Assembly (NCBI GenBank): GCA_003157485.1
Contig: PMJQ01000185.1
Span: 22,585-56,115 of the forward strand
Length of the DNA stretch: 33,531 bases
DNA from: Ignavibacteriota bacterium
Lineage (GTDB): Bacteria; Bacteroidota; Ignavibacteria; UBA10030; UBA6906
Direction: 5' to 3'
The translations under genes and the position numbers were made by a program. The notes beneath the pieces were generated by a model. That model worked only from the letters and a program-made list of their open reading frames with translations. It did no database searches and was not told the origin of the DNA. Positions 1-8,506 of this stretch are shown piece after piece; position 1 is the first letter of the stretch; each line of letters starts with the position of its first letter.

Positions 1-3
1 GAA

Positions 4-504
4 ATGTCCATACGGATTTTTGTGACCGGCGGAACGTTCGACAAGGAATACAACGAGATCGACGGCAAGCTCTATTTCAAGGACACCCACCTCCACGAAA
101 TGCTCGCGCTGGGCCGCTGCAAGGCGAACGTCGCCATGCGGACGCTCATGATGGTGGACAGCCTCGAGATGACGGACGCGGATCTCGAGATCATCACGAA
201 GCAGTGCCTGAAAACCCCCGAGGAGCGGATCGTGATCACGCACGGCACGGACACCATGGAGGTTACGGCGCGCGTGCTCGGGGAAAAAGTGAAGGGGAAA
301 ACGATCGTGCTGACGGGTGCGATGATCCCGTACAAATTCGGGAGCTCCGACGGCCTCTTCAACCTGGGGAGCGCCCTCGCGTTCGTCCAGACGCTCCCCC
401 ACGGGGTGTACATCGCGATGAACGGGCGGTGCTTCCCGTGCGACAACGTGCGGAAGAACCGGAGGACCGGGGAATTCGAGGAACTCCACAGGAGCGGAGA
501 GTAA
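4..504 (+). CDS. Single-domain asparaginase-like protein
   Basis: This 166-residue protein matches the N-terminal catalytic domain of type I/II L-asparaginases. Both threonine-containing active-site motifs are visible: VTGGTFDKEY near residues 8-17 (nucleophile Thr in GGTF) and HGTDTM near residues 80-85 (the TDT triad segment), followed by LTGAMIPYKF. The C-terminal asparaginase domain is absent, and the protein ends normally after NRRTGEFEEL. Short single-domain versions of about 160-170 residues are a known family type, so this need not be a truncation. Catalysis as a true asparaginase is inferred and uncertain, because the second domain normally contributes to the tetramer. Only three bases precede the ATG, so the ribosome binding site lies outside the window. 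It converges on the minus-strand gene ending 18 bases away. Confidence 0.85.
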   Translation: MSIRIFVTGGTFDKEYNEIDGKLYFKDTHLHEMLALGRCKANVAMRTLMMVDSLEMTDADLEIITKQCLKTPEERIVITHGTDTMEVTARVLGEKVKGKTIVLTGAMIPYKFGSSDGLFNLGSALAFVQTLPHGVYIAMNGRCFPCDNVRKNRRTGEFEELHRSGE

Positions 505-521
505 GAGCGGGCCCCGCAGGT

Positions 522-797
522 CTACGCGATATGGATGACGAGTATCGGGACCTGTTTCAACGCGAAGAGCGCGACAAGGGCGAGCACCCACATGATGATC
601 CCCGTCCTCGTCGCCTTCGTCTCGGCAACGCTGAGGAACGAGTCGGCGATAAGAAGGAAGAAGCTCGAGACGCACCCGTTTTCCATCACGCGGTAGACAA
701 GGCCGGTTGCCGTCGGGTCAAACCGGCCCAGAACCATGGCGACGAACATCAGTGACGGCACCCAGAGGAAGAGCCTGTGTTTCACGGAAATGAGCAT
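522..797 (-). CDS. Small hypothetical membrane protein
   Basis: An unrecognised 91-residue protein with two or three hydrophobic segments: about residues 8-24, 42-57 and 67-90. It lies 11 bases downstream of the LiaF/DUF5668-like gene on the same strand and is probably the last gene of a three-gene operon with the metallophosphoesterase. There is no strong Shine-Dalgarno before its ATG, so translation may depend on coupling to the gene upstream. No catalytic motif is visible. The call rests on operon position, hydrophobic pattern and the tight fit between two good genes. Confidence 0.6.
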   Translation of the reverse strand: MLISVKHRLFLWVPSLMFVAMVLGRFDPTATGLVYRVMENGCVSSFFLLIADSFLSVAETKATRTGIIMWVLALVALFALKQVPILVIHIA

Positions 798-808
798 CGG
801 GGCACCGT

Positions 809-1720
809 TCAGTAGCGTACGACTTTGAGGCTGGACACGCCCGCCTTGAAGCTCAGGTGAATCCTCTTCGCCGCCGCGTCAAAATTCGCCGTCCTGAACT
901 CCCCGTCCCCCCGATCATCGAACCCGCTGAAGCTCTTCGACGTGAGCCCGCTTTCCGATGTGATTTCGCAGCCCGCGGATTCGGGCACCGCGACGCTTAT
1001 CGAAGAGACGCCCGCCTGGATCCTCACGCGGCAATCGTCCGCCCTGTCCCCCAGCCGCAACCGGACATCCGCCGCTCCCGTCCTGATGTCGACGTTCTCC
1101 GCGTCAAACGAGGAGAGGTCGGCGTCGAGCTTTGCGGCACCCAGCTCGAGATTCAGCGACCACGCGGGACCCGGATGGAGCTTCATCGTCACCGTGTTTC
1201 GTCCACCCGCCCTGAGCGAAATATGACGGTTTTCCATGCGGAACGTCAGGTCCTTCCCGTCGTTCTCCGTCCTGCTATCGATGTCGTATTTCCCGTAGTC
1301 CGACCACGTCTCCGCCCGGAAGAGATCCGCACACGTGTCACGAAGGGTGAACGTCCCCGCACCCGAGACAAATCTGAGCGACGCGCGGTGGAGCGCCGGA
1401 TCGTACCGTTCCAGAAACGTCTGGCTCGTCATCTCGCGGGGCTCACCCCCGTATCCCCACTCCTCCCATACCCCGTAGATGATCAGGGCCAGGAGAACCG
1501 CCGCCAGGACGGCAAGGAGCGCACGGACCGATTTCGCTCCCGTGAGGACGCTTATTCCCCAGAGGACGAAGACGAGGGGCCAGAACTTCCAGAGGGTTCC
1601 GATCTGAAACGTCATGACGTCGAGCTTCGCAAGAAGAATGAGTATACCCGCGACGATCCAGAGTGTTCCCCAGAAGATCCTCGAGGTATGCATCGGCCGC
1701 TGTGTCGTTGTCGTGTCCAT
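809..1720 (-). CDS. LiaF/DUF5668-type membrane protein
   Basis: A 303-residue protein with three predicted N-terminal membrane segments (about residues 15-32, 42-60 and 66-84), the first containing FWGTLWIVAGILILLAK, the pattern of the LiaF-type (DUF5668) transmembrane module. Residues from about 95 to the end are soluble, with short alternating strands (for example LELGAAKLDADLSSF and IRTGAADVRLRLG), typical of the toastrack-like beta repeat domain that follows this module in envelope-stress and adhesin-like proteins. In Firmicutes LiaF modulates an antibiotic-sensing two-component system; no kinase or regulator is adjacent here, so a role in envelope stress is only inferred. It sits 16 bases downstream of the metallophosphoesterase gene and is probably co-transcribed. 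A second in-frame ATG at residue 10 is an alternative start. Confidence 0.8.
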   Translation of the reverse strand: MDTTTTQRPMHTSRIFWGTLWIVAGILILLAKLDVMTFQIGTLWKFWPLVFVLWGISVLTGAKSVRALLAVLAAVLLALIIYGVWEEWGYGGEPREMTSQTFLERYDPALHRASLRFVSGAGTFTLRDTCADLFRAETWSDYGKYDIDSRTENDGKDLTFRMENRHISLRAGGRNTVTMKLHPGPAWSLNLELGAAKLDADLSSFDAENVDIRTGAADVRLRLGDRADDCRVRIQAGVSSISVAVPESAGCEITSESGLTSKSFSGFDDRGDGEFRTANFDAAAKRIHLSFKAGVSSLKVVRY

Positions 1721-1736
1721 TGTCGGGTGAGGTTTG

Positions 1737-2822
1737 TTATTTATTCAGAATGAGCGTGTCAAGAGGCACCCCGTGCTCGTTGTAAACAAACAGACTGAGC
1801 GAAGAAGGGGTCACATCGGCAACCGCCCAGTTGTATTCTTTCAGGGTTTTCTGCGTGTACCATGCGCGCGCCGTGTCGTACAGCGGGGCTCCCGCCGAAC
1901 CGATGACCATGTGATGGATGCCGTTCACGACGTTGTGCTGGTAGAAATGCGAATGTCCGGAGAGAACGATATCAACGCCCGACTTTTCAAAAACGCCGGA
2001 CGTGAGCGCGATGACGGAGGAGTCCTCCCCGTGCCCTCCCGCACAGTAGCCGGGCTTGTGGAGCATGACGGCCTTCCAGATGCGGTTTGATCCGCGCAGG
2101 TCCGATTCGGCAAAGGCGTACTGCGGGGAGCCGGATCCCACCGGGATCTCCGTGTTGAGAACGAGGACGTGCAGATCGCCGCAGTCGAACGAAAAATACT
2201 CCTGCGTGGCGGACTCCGCGGGACCGTGCGTGAATGCCTGTGTGTTCGTCGTCCACTTTTCGTGGTTCCCGGGGGTGTTGACCCAGGGGACCGATGCGCC
2301 GAAATCCACCTGGGGAGGGCGGAAGAATCCGCTCTTCCATGCCGCATACCCGGGCCTGACACAGAGATCGCCGCCGAAAAGGCCCATGAGCGGGTGCGCC
2401 GCGGCAGCACGGACCATGACGCTGTCGAAAACATCGGGGCCGTCCCGGTCATCGGCCACCCAGGTGAACCGGAACGGGGTGCCGGGAAGCACGCCGGTCC
2501 GGAACTGCGACAGGAGCGTGAACGCGTCACCCTCCCCCGCCCTGTAGTAGTATTCCGTCCCGGGAGCGAGGCCCCGGAGCGGGATGCGGTGAACGTACGT
2601 GACCGGAGAGGCGGTCGTGAGCGCGACGCTCTCCGTCTTCGCCGTGAGCCCGCAGTCAGGCGTCGTCCCGTATTGCACGGTAATCGTCCCCGGCACGTCG
2701 GACTCGACAAGGACTTCGACACTCGTCGGGGTGAGCGCCTGCAGGTACGGCCTCATCAGTATGTTCGCCGCCCCAAGCTGGAGCGACGCGAGAACGAGAA
2801 GCACCGTGAAGGAAAAGCGCAC
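1737..2822 (-). CDS. Secreted purple-acid-phosphatase-like metallophosphoesterase
   Basis: I place the start at the GTG at 2822 because AAAGGA stands five bases before it and it opens a signal peptide (RFSFTVLLVLASLQLGAA), giving 361 residues; the frame stays open to a GTG at 2906. Residues 22-110 form a fibronectin-III-like domain as in purple acid phosphatases (MRPYLQALTPTSVEV, then LAPGTEYYYRAG). The calcineurin-like phosphoesterase domain follows with all metal motifs: VADDRDG (about 122-128), GGD (150-152), GNHE (185-188), the His of MLHKPGY (253-259) and GHSH (289-292). It should hydrolyse phosphomonoesters or diesters outside the cytoplasm; the substrate is unknown. It appears to be the first gene of the operon with the LiaF-like and small membrane proteins. 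Confidence 0.88.
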   Translation of the reverse strand: MRFSFTVLLVLASLQLGAANILMRPYLQALTPTSVEVLVESDVPGTITVQYGTTPDCGLTAKTESVALTTASPVTYVHRIPLRGLAPGTEYYYRAGEGDAFTLLSQFRTGVLPGTPFRFTWVADDRDGPDVFDSVMVRAAAAHPLMGLFGGDLCVRPGYAAWKSGFFRPPQVDFGASVPWVNTPGNHEKWTTNTQAFTHGPAESATQEYFSFDCGDLHVLVLNTEIPVGSGSPQYAFAESDLRGSNRIWKAVMLHKPGYCAGGHGEDSSVIALTSGVFEKSGVDIVLSGHSHFYQHNVVNGIHHMVIGSAGAPLYDTARAWYTQKTLKEYNWAVADVTPSSLSLFVYNEHGVPLDTLILNK

Positions 2823-3047
2823 AGGGTTCCTTTCTGTCACTACGTTGGAAGGCTGGGCGTTCAATGACGCAGCCAGAGAGGACGCGGATGCAATCGCTGT
2901 GATCACGAGGCGCCAGGTCTCGAGTGTCAGTTTCGTTCAATCACCCCAATTGTAGACGAGTCGAATCGCCGGGTTGTTTCGGCGGAGCGCCGAGCGCGCG
3001 CCCCGACCCGTCACGGTAGAATATACAACACTCGCGTGAAAAACCCA

Positions 3048-6000
3048 CTATTTCCCCACCCGGAGACGCCCCCCCCCGCTTGCGGAACGATAGTCTGCGT
3101 TGTACATCGCCTCCGCCACGATAGGGGCGTACTGGAACGAGCCCTGGGTCACCGCGCGGACGGCATAATAGAACTGCATCTGCCTCGTGCCGCCCCTGAA
3201 TCCGGCGTACAAGTTTATCCGGTCGTCGCGAATGTCCATGTAGTCCGCTGTCGCCGGGTTCTTGATGAAGGCGTAATTCGTCGCCTCCGTGATGCGCGGG
3301 TTTTCGATTTCGAACCCCGCGGGAAGAAGGTCAGTGATTGCAATATTGTCGATGCCACTCACCGAGGAGGTCAGCGTGATGCGCACAACGATGAGATCAT
3401 TCTGCCTGACGCCGCCCGGGTTCACCGGGTTCCCGTTCCTGTCCAGGAGCTCCCGGCGCACCTGCAGATTCTTATCTTCAATCTTCACCGCGCCGTCCGA
3501 GCGGATCCCCTCCGTCACGAGAGAATAGTAGATCCTTCCGTCGCCCCTCATCGCAATCGTCACATTCTTGCCGAAGGGCTCGATGTCGATCTTCTGATTT
3601 CCTCCTTTGTAGGAGTACTCCTTGCCGCCGACGCTGACGGTTCCTTCGACCTTTGTCGCCGTCGCCATCCGGGCGGCCTTCCCGAAGGCAAGGAGCGTGA
3701 ACGCGTCATCCTGCGTGCTGTACCACCATCCGCTGTGGTAATGCGACGAGAGGTACTCCATGAGGCGCGGAATGTTCGGATTGTTGAGATCGGTCTCGAG
3801 AAGCACGTTCAGCATGAGCGCGTTCGCCCTGATGGGGGAGTCGAAATTCCAGCCGGATTCACGGACCGCCTCTTCGGGCGAGAACTGTGACGGAAGGATT
3901 TCATTGTACGCCCCCCTGTCGCCCGCAATCGCGTATGCGCCGGCGAGGAGGTATTTTGTGTCCGTCGTCAGGAGGGCCTTCTCCCCCCTGTAGAAATCCA
4001 TCACCGCTTTCTCCGGCGCCCCTCCGACCGCCAGGACATACAGGGCATACACCGTGCTCTTGTCGGCGATCCGGCGCACCGTCGTCTGATTGTTCGAGAA
4101 AGAATAGTAGTCCTCCGTCAGCTTGCTCCGCGCGATACCGGCCACCGCCGCAAGAGCCGATTTCAGGGTCTGTTCGGAGACCGAGAACCCCGCTTTGCGC
4201 GATTCAAGGAGGAAATGGGTGGCGTAGACAGTCGCCCACCGGTTCGTCGCCGTCTCCCCCGGCCAGTAGGAAAATGAGCCGTCGTAGAGCTGCATCGAAG
4301 TGATCTTGGTTATCGCTTCATTGACATAATAGATCGGGCTTCCCGTGTTGAGCGTCGACGGCGCGAGTATCATGGCGATGTCACGCAGGTAGATCTGGGG
4401 AAACGCCTTCGATACCGTCTGCTCCAGGCAGCCGTGCGGGTAGCCTATCAGGTAGGCAAGCTCCTTCGCGAAATTCGCCACGGGATAAGGGCTGAGCGTC
4501 ACGTACGCCCTGCGGCCGTACGAGAGATAGGCATCGGGGATATCGTGAGAAACGGACTTTCCCCCGTCCACAATCCCCGTCACCGCATCCGACGAGAACG
4601 GGGCGGCGGGCCGCACCGGAAGATCCGTCGACGACGTCAGCGTCTCGCCGAACGCATCCGTCTTCACTCTGACCGTGGCCTTCCCTACCTGTGCGGCACC
4701 GCGGAGGGCCAGGTTCGTGAACCGTTCCTGGTTGGCACCGACGTCGAGAGACGCCCCTTTCGATACCGCCGTCACGGGACCCTCGGTCTGGAGGGAGAAT
4801 TCAAGCGTGACCGGCTTTCCCGTCGTGTTGAACGCCGTCACCGGCAAGACGATCGAATCGCCGGGGCTGAGGAACCGGGGAAGCGCCGGCGTGATCACAA
4901 CGGGATCCGAGACCTTCATCGGAACCTGGGCGGAACCGAACCGGTCACCCTTGTATGCAAGAGCCATGAGACGGAGTTCGCCGTTGAACTCCGGAATATC
5001 GAGAGTCACCTCCGCTTCGCCGTTTCCGTTCGTTTTCAGCATGCCGGACCAGAGCGCGAGCGGCTTGAAACGCTGGACGCCGAGCGGGTTCGCCCGCTTT
5101 GCCATCTCCGCTTCGCTTCCCCCCGTGCTGCTCGCTTTGGCAAGCTTCGCCTCCGGGATCAGGTGCTTGAAGAAGTCAAACGTCTCCGTCTCGAGCGTCT
5201 TCCGCGCGTAAAAATACCCGTACGGATCGGGCGTTTTGTAGTTCTTTACCTGGCAGATTCCCTCGTCGACCGCGGCAAGCGTGACGTACACGTTCTTTTC
5301 GCCCCCGGCGACAACGGTGATCTTCTGCTTCCCGCGGGGGCGTATCCTCTCGGGCGCTTTGATCGCGACGTCAAGCCGGTTCGACTTTCGTTCCACAAAG
5401 AGCGGCGCGAACCCGTGACCGGCAAGGAGGGGAATATCCTCATCCTTGATCCGGCGGAAAAGAACGGCGGTGACGTACGCATTCGGAAGGAACTTTTCGT
5501 CCACCGTCAGGTCCATCGACGCGGCGTTGTTCGTCACGTCGAGGTACCTGTAGCTGAACTCCCTGTTGCGTTCGACGGTGACAAGCATCCGCCCGCTGAA
5601 CGGCGTCTGGAAGAGCACACGCGCCTTCTCCCCCGGAGCGTAGACGGGTTTGTCGAACACGATATCCACGCGGGCTTCAGGGTTCACCTCAAACGACGTC
5701 ACATCCGTCGTTCCCCAGCTGTAGGAATAGAACGAGAATTGATTGTATCCCGCGTCCCCGTCCTTTGACACGCGGATGACGTAATCACCCGAGCGGGGGG
5801 TCATGTACGTGTACACGTAGGAAGTATCGGGAAGCCTGACATGATCGGTCTTCTCGACGATCTCGATCCGTTCCGAAACGTACCGGAGCGTGTTCGTCCC
5901 TTCATGCTGGCGGAGGACGGAGTGCCATTCGTGACGGATCAGCTCGATCTTCGCGGGAAAACCCGCGACCGGTTTGTCGGCGGGATCCACCGCGACAATC

Positions 6001-8483
6001 TCCACCTTCTGCGGGGTATTCGGGCTGACATAATACGCCCCCAGATTCCGTACACCGATGAAATAGTCCTTCGGATACACGATCGTCTGGGCAAGCTGGT
6101 AGACGGGGCGGCCCGACTCGTCGAAGACGGCAACGCGCCCCTTCCCCCGCAGGAGCCCGCTCGACGTGAGGTCCGACGGCATCGCGAATTCAATTTCGGC
6201 TTTCCCCTGCTCATCGGTCTTCCCCGTGACCACCCCGGGGTTGGCCGAGTAATTCTTTGCCGCGTCATCGTAGAACCGGAACGCGGGGAAACGCTTCGAG
6301 ACATAGGGAATGACGTCGAACGACCCTTCGAATTCCCAGTTCCTCCCGGCCGCGGGGGGGCCGAAGAAATTCACCGCCAGCAGGCTGTAGCGTATCGTTT
6401 CGCCGGGGCGCGCGCTCTCCTGCGACGCGGCAAGCGTGAGGCGGAGCCTGTCGGGGACAAAGTCCTCCACGCTCACCTTGTAGCTCGAGAGAAACGTGTT
6501 GTTCCCCGTGTAGAGCTCGAGCCGGTATTCGCCGGTGGCGGCTGTCGACTGTGTCTGGTAGGACGTCTCAAACGAACCCTCATCGGTGAGCGAATACTGC
6601 TGTTCCGACACCACCGTCCCCTGCGGGCTGTAGATCTTCACCCTGACCGGCATGCCGGCGGGGAGCGCTTCATTCAGATTGCGCACGATCCCGGAAGCGA
6701 TGATCTTCTCGCCGGGGCGATAGATGTTCCGGTCCCCGTACAGAAACGCGTCGTATACCCCCTGCGCGTCCCGTTTCCCTCCGACGTCGAACCGGGAGTT
6801 CTCGACCCGATAATCCGCCAGATTGATGAAGTTGAAGTCGTTCTCCGCTTCAGCCGTCACGACCTTCAGGGCAAAATCCTTCGCCGTCTTCCTGTAATCG
6901 CTGAACTTCACTTCACCGTCGCTCCCGGATTTCCCGGAAGCGATGACCTGGTTATTCGTGGAAACGAGCGTCACGAGCGCACCCGGCACCGGCCGGTTCG
7001 TCACGAGACTCACGACGAAAACCATCACCTCGTCGGGGCTCTGTTTCACGATCAGCCCCATATCGGATATCGAGACGAGCTTCGACGTGGTCCGCCAGGG
7101 CTCGGCGGGATTCGCGATCTCCACGAGATAGAAGCCCTTGTACCCGTTGTTCAGGAACGGATTCAGGTCGATTCCCGACGTCGCCTCCTGGTTGGATCCG
7201 CCCCCGGTCACGATCGTGTCGACGGCGAGCTGCCGCCCGTAGTTTCCCAGAGAGTAACGGAATTTCGACCGCCAGTTTCCTCCGTCATCGTCGTCGCCGC
7301 CGTAATCGCCTTCCTCGTAGTCATACGACCGCCCCTCGTCGAGGAAGAACACGAGGTTGTTCTGGAACACCTGGCTCACCCTCACGAACAGTTTGGGCAT
7401 GTTGACCGTTTTGACCTCGAGTGTGCGCTTTCCGCCCATGAGCATGTAGATGCCGGAGGAGGAGCTGAAACGGAACGACGGGGCGATATTGCCGATCACG
7501 ATATCCGCCGGATAGTCGTTCTGCGTCTTTCCGCCGAGGACGCTCTCCATTCCCTTCTTTATGAGAAGCCTGAACGCAGTGCCCGGCTCGAACTTTCCTT
7601 TTATCGTAAAGCCCATTCCGTCATCCGTCACGGTAATCTCCCGGACGGGGTCTATCGCAATGTTCGATTTCGCGACCGCTGCATCGACCTCCTGTGACGT
7701 CCTGACCTTGATCCAGCTCGTCACGCCGTCAAACCCGACTTCATGGCCGTAGATCTTCAGCTCGGCCAGCGGTGGAAGCTGGTAGGTGAACGGACGTTCC
7801 ATCCAGATGCGGGTCGTCGTCTCCGGGGAGACGAGATTCTCGTCGAACGTGATCGCGATGTTGCGAGGCTTCTCGAGCTGCGTCACGGTCGCGACTTCAA
7901 GCGCGATGACCCGGTTTTTCTCCTGCGTGACGATGCGCGCAATCTGCCCTGGGACGTCATCGACGGTCAGCCTGATGCTCGAGGCGATGTCCTGCGGATT
8001 GACAAGGTACGTGAACTCCAGGTTGGCCCTGATGCCGACCTGCCGCTTCTCGCCGATCCTGTCATAGAAGAACTCGGCGGTTTTGAGCGTGAACCTGGCG
8101 GTCGAGAACGTGAACTCATCTCCCCCTTTGTACGACGTCGCGCGGGCCATCCCTTTCAGGAGCGCGGTGTTCACCCTACCGCTGAACTTCGCGTCACCGG
8201 CAAACGGCTGATCGGGGCTGAAGACGAGCCGCGAAGTGTCCTGCCAGACGAACTTCCCGGCAACGGCAGGGGTGAAGTCGATGTACGGCGTACTCGTCCA
8301 GAGGTTGACGGAGTCCGGGGGAACCACGCCCCGCGAAAACGTGAGCGTGATGACCGCGTCCCTGGGGAGGACGCCCGACGGGAGCTCCGAGGTGAGGCGG
8401 AGCGCCTGGGAATCCGGTCCGGCGCAGGATACGAGAATGATCCCCAGGAGGAGGATCAGGACGAGAGCATTCAGTGACTTCAT
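3048..8483 (-). CDS. Alpha-2-macroglobulin family lipoprotein with thioester
   Basis: This 1811-residue protein begins MKSLNALVLI with a lipobox LVSC at residues 17-20, so it should be a lipid-anchored periplasmic protein. GGAAGG lies just before the ATG; the reading frame continues upstream of this start but overlaps pbpC there. It has the multidomain macroglobulin architecture of the E. coli YfhM family, with a bait-like central region and the intact thioester motif GCLEQ, Cys1352 to Gln1355, in the helical thioester domain. Family knowledge: proteases that cleave the bait region are covalently trapped, protecting the envelope. The gene follows pbpC by 23 bases, the conserved pairing of this system. 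An acidic, glycine-rich stretch (GDYGGDDDDGG, about residues 390-400) looks like a flexible surface loop. Confidence 0.95.
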   Translation of the reverse strand: MKSLNALVLILLLGIILVSCAGPDSQALRLTSELPSGVLPRDAVITLTFSRGVVPPDSVNLWTSTPYIDFTPAVAGKFVWQDTSRLVFSPDQPFAGDAKFSGRVNTALLKGMARATSYKGGDEFTFSTARFTLKTAEFFYDRIGEKRQVGIRANLEFTYLVNPQDIASSIRLTVDDVPGQIARIVTQEKNRVIALEVATVTQLEKPRNIAITFDENLVSPETTTRIWMERPFTYQLPPLAELKIYGHEVGFDGVTSWIKVRTSQEVDAAVAKSNIAIDPVREITVTDDGMGFTIKGKFEPGTAFRLLIKKGMESVLGGKTQNDYPADIVIGNIAPSFRFSSSSGIYMLMGGKRTLEVKTVNMPKLFVRVSQVFQNNLVFFLDEGRSYDYEEGDYGGDDDDGGNWRSKFRYSLGNYGRQLAVDTIVTGGGSNQEATSGIDLNPFLNNGYKGFYLVEIANPAEPWRTTSKLVSISDMGLIVKQSPDEVMVFVVSLVTNRPVPGALVTLVSTNNQVIASGKSGSDGEVKFSDYRKTAKDFALKVVTAEAENDFNFINLADYRVENSRFDVGGKRDAQGVYDAFLYGDRNIYRPGEKIIASGIVRNLNEALPAGMPVRVKIYSPQGTVVSEQQYSLTDEGSFETSYQTQSTAATGEYRLELYTGNNTFLSSYKVSVEDFVPDRLRLTLAASQESARPGETIRYSLLAVNFFGPPAAGRNWEFEGSFDVIPYVSKRFPAFRFYDDAAKNYSANPGVVTGKTDEQGKAEIEFAMPSDLTSSGLLRGKGRVAVFDESGRPVYQLAQTIVYPKDYFIGVRNLGAYYVSPNTPQKVEIVAVDPADKPVAGFPAKIELIRHEWHSVLRQHEGTNTLRYVSERIEIVEKTDHVRLPDTSYVYTYMTPRSGDYVIRVSKDGDAGYNQFSFYSYSWGTTDVTSFEVNPEARVDIVFDKPVYAPGEKARVLFQTPFSGRMLVTVERNREFSYRYLDVTNNAASMDLTVDEKFLPNAYVTAVLFRRIKDEDIPLLAGHGFAPLFVERKSNRLDVAIKAPERIRPRGKQKITVVAGGEKNVYVTLAAVDEGICQVKNYKTPDPYGYFYARKTLETETFDFFKHLIPEAKLAKASSTGGSEAEMAKRANPLGVQRFKPLALWSGMLKTNGNGEAEVTLDIPEFNGELRLMALAYKGDRFGSAQVPMKVSDPVVITPALPRFLSPGDSIVLPVTAFNTTGKPVTLEFSLQTEGPVTAVSKGASLDVGANQERFTNLALRGAAQVGKATVRVKTDAFGETLTSSTDLPVRPAAPFSSDAVTGIVDGGKSVSHDIPDAYLSYGRRAYVTLSPYPVANFAKELAYLIGYPHGCLEQTVSKAFPQIYLRDIAMILAPSTLNTGSPIYYVNEAITKITSMQLYDGSFSYWPGETATNRWATVYATHFLLESRKAGFSVSEQTLKSALAAVAGIARSKLTEDYYSFSNNQTTVRRIADKSTVYALYVLAVGGAPEKAVMDFYRGEKALLTTDTKYLLAGAYAIAGDRGAYNEILPSQFSPEEAVRESGWNFDSPIRANALMLNVLLETDLNNPNIPRLMEYLSSHYHSGWWYSTQDDAFTLLAFGKAARMATATKVEGTVSVGGKEYSYKGGNQKIDIEPFGKNVTIAMRGDGRIYYSLVTEGIRSDGAVKIEDKNLQVRRELLDRNGNPVNPGGVRQNDLIVVRITLTSSVSGIDNIAITDLLPAGFEIENPRITEATNYAFIKNPATADYMDIRDDRINLYAGFRGGTRQMQFYYAVRAVTQGSFQYAPIVAEAMYNADYRSASGGGRLRVGK

Positions 8484-8506
8484 TGCGGTTCCCTTCCGGG
8501 TAAGAG

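Noticed and set aside
4-504. Asparaginase gene truncated by a frameshift
   Set aside because: Translation ends at a natural-looking position and the downstream DNA does not encode the second asparaginase domain in another frame; single-domain members are known.
2980-2992. CGGCG-GAG-CGCCG stem as a terminator for the macroglobulin gene
   Set aside because: The stem is short and no T run follows on the minus strand; it may be a leader hairpin but is weak.
3000-3048. A promoter for the metallophosphoesterase operon using TATATT at 3025-3020 (minus strand)
   Set aside because: The -10-like box is good, but no acceptable -35 box lies 16-18 bases upstream, so I did not annotate it.
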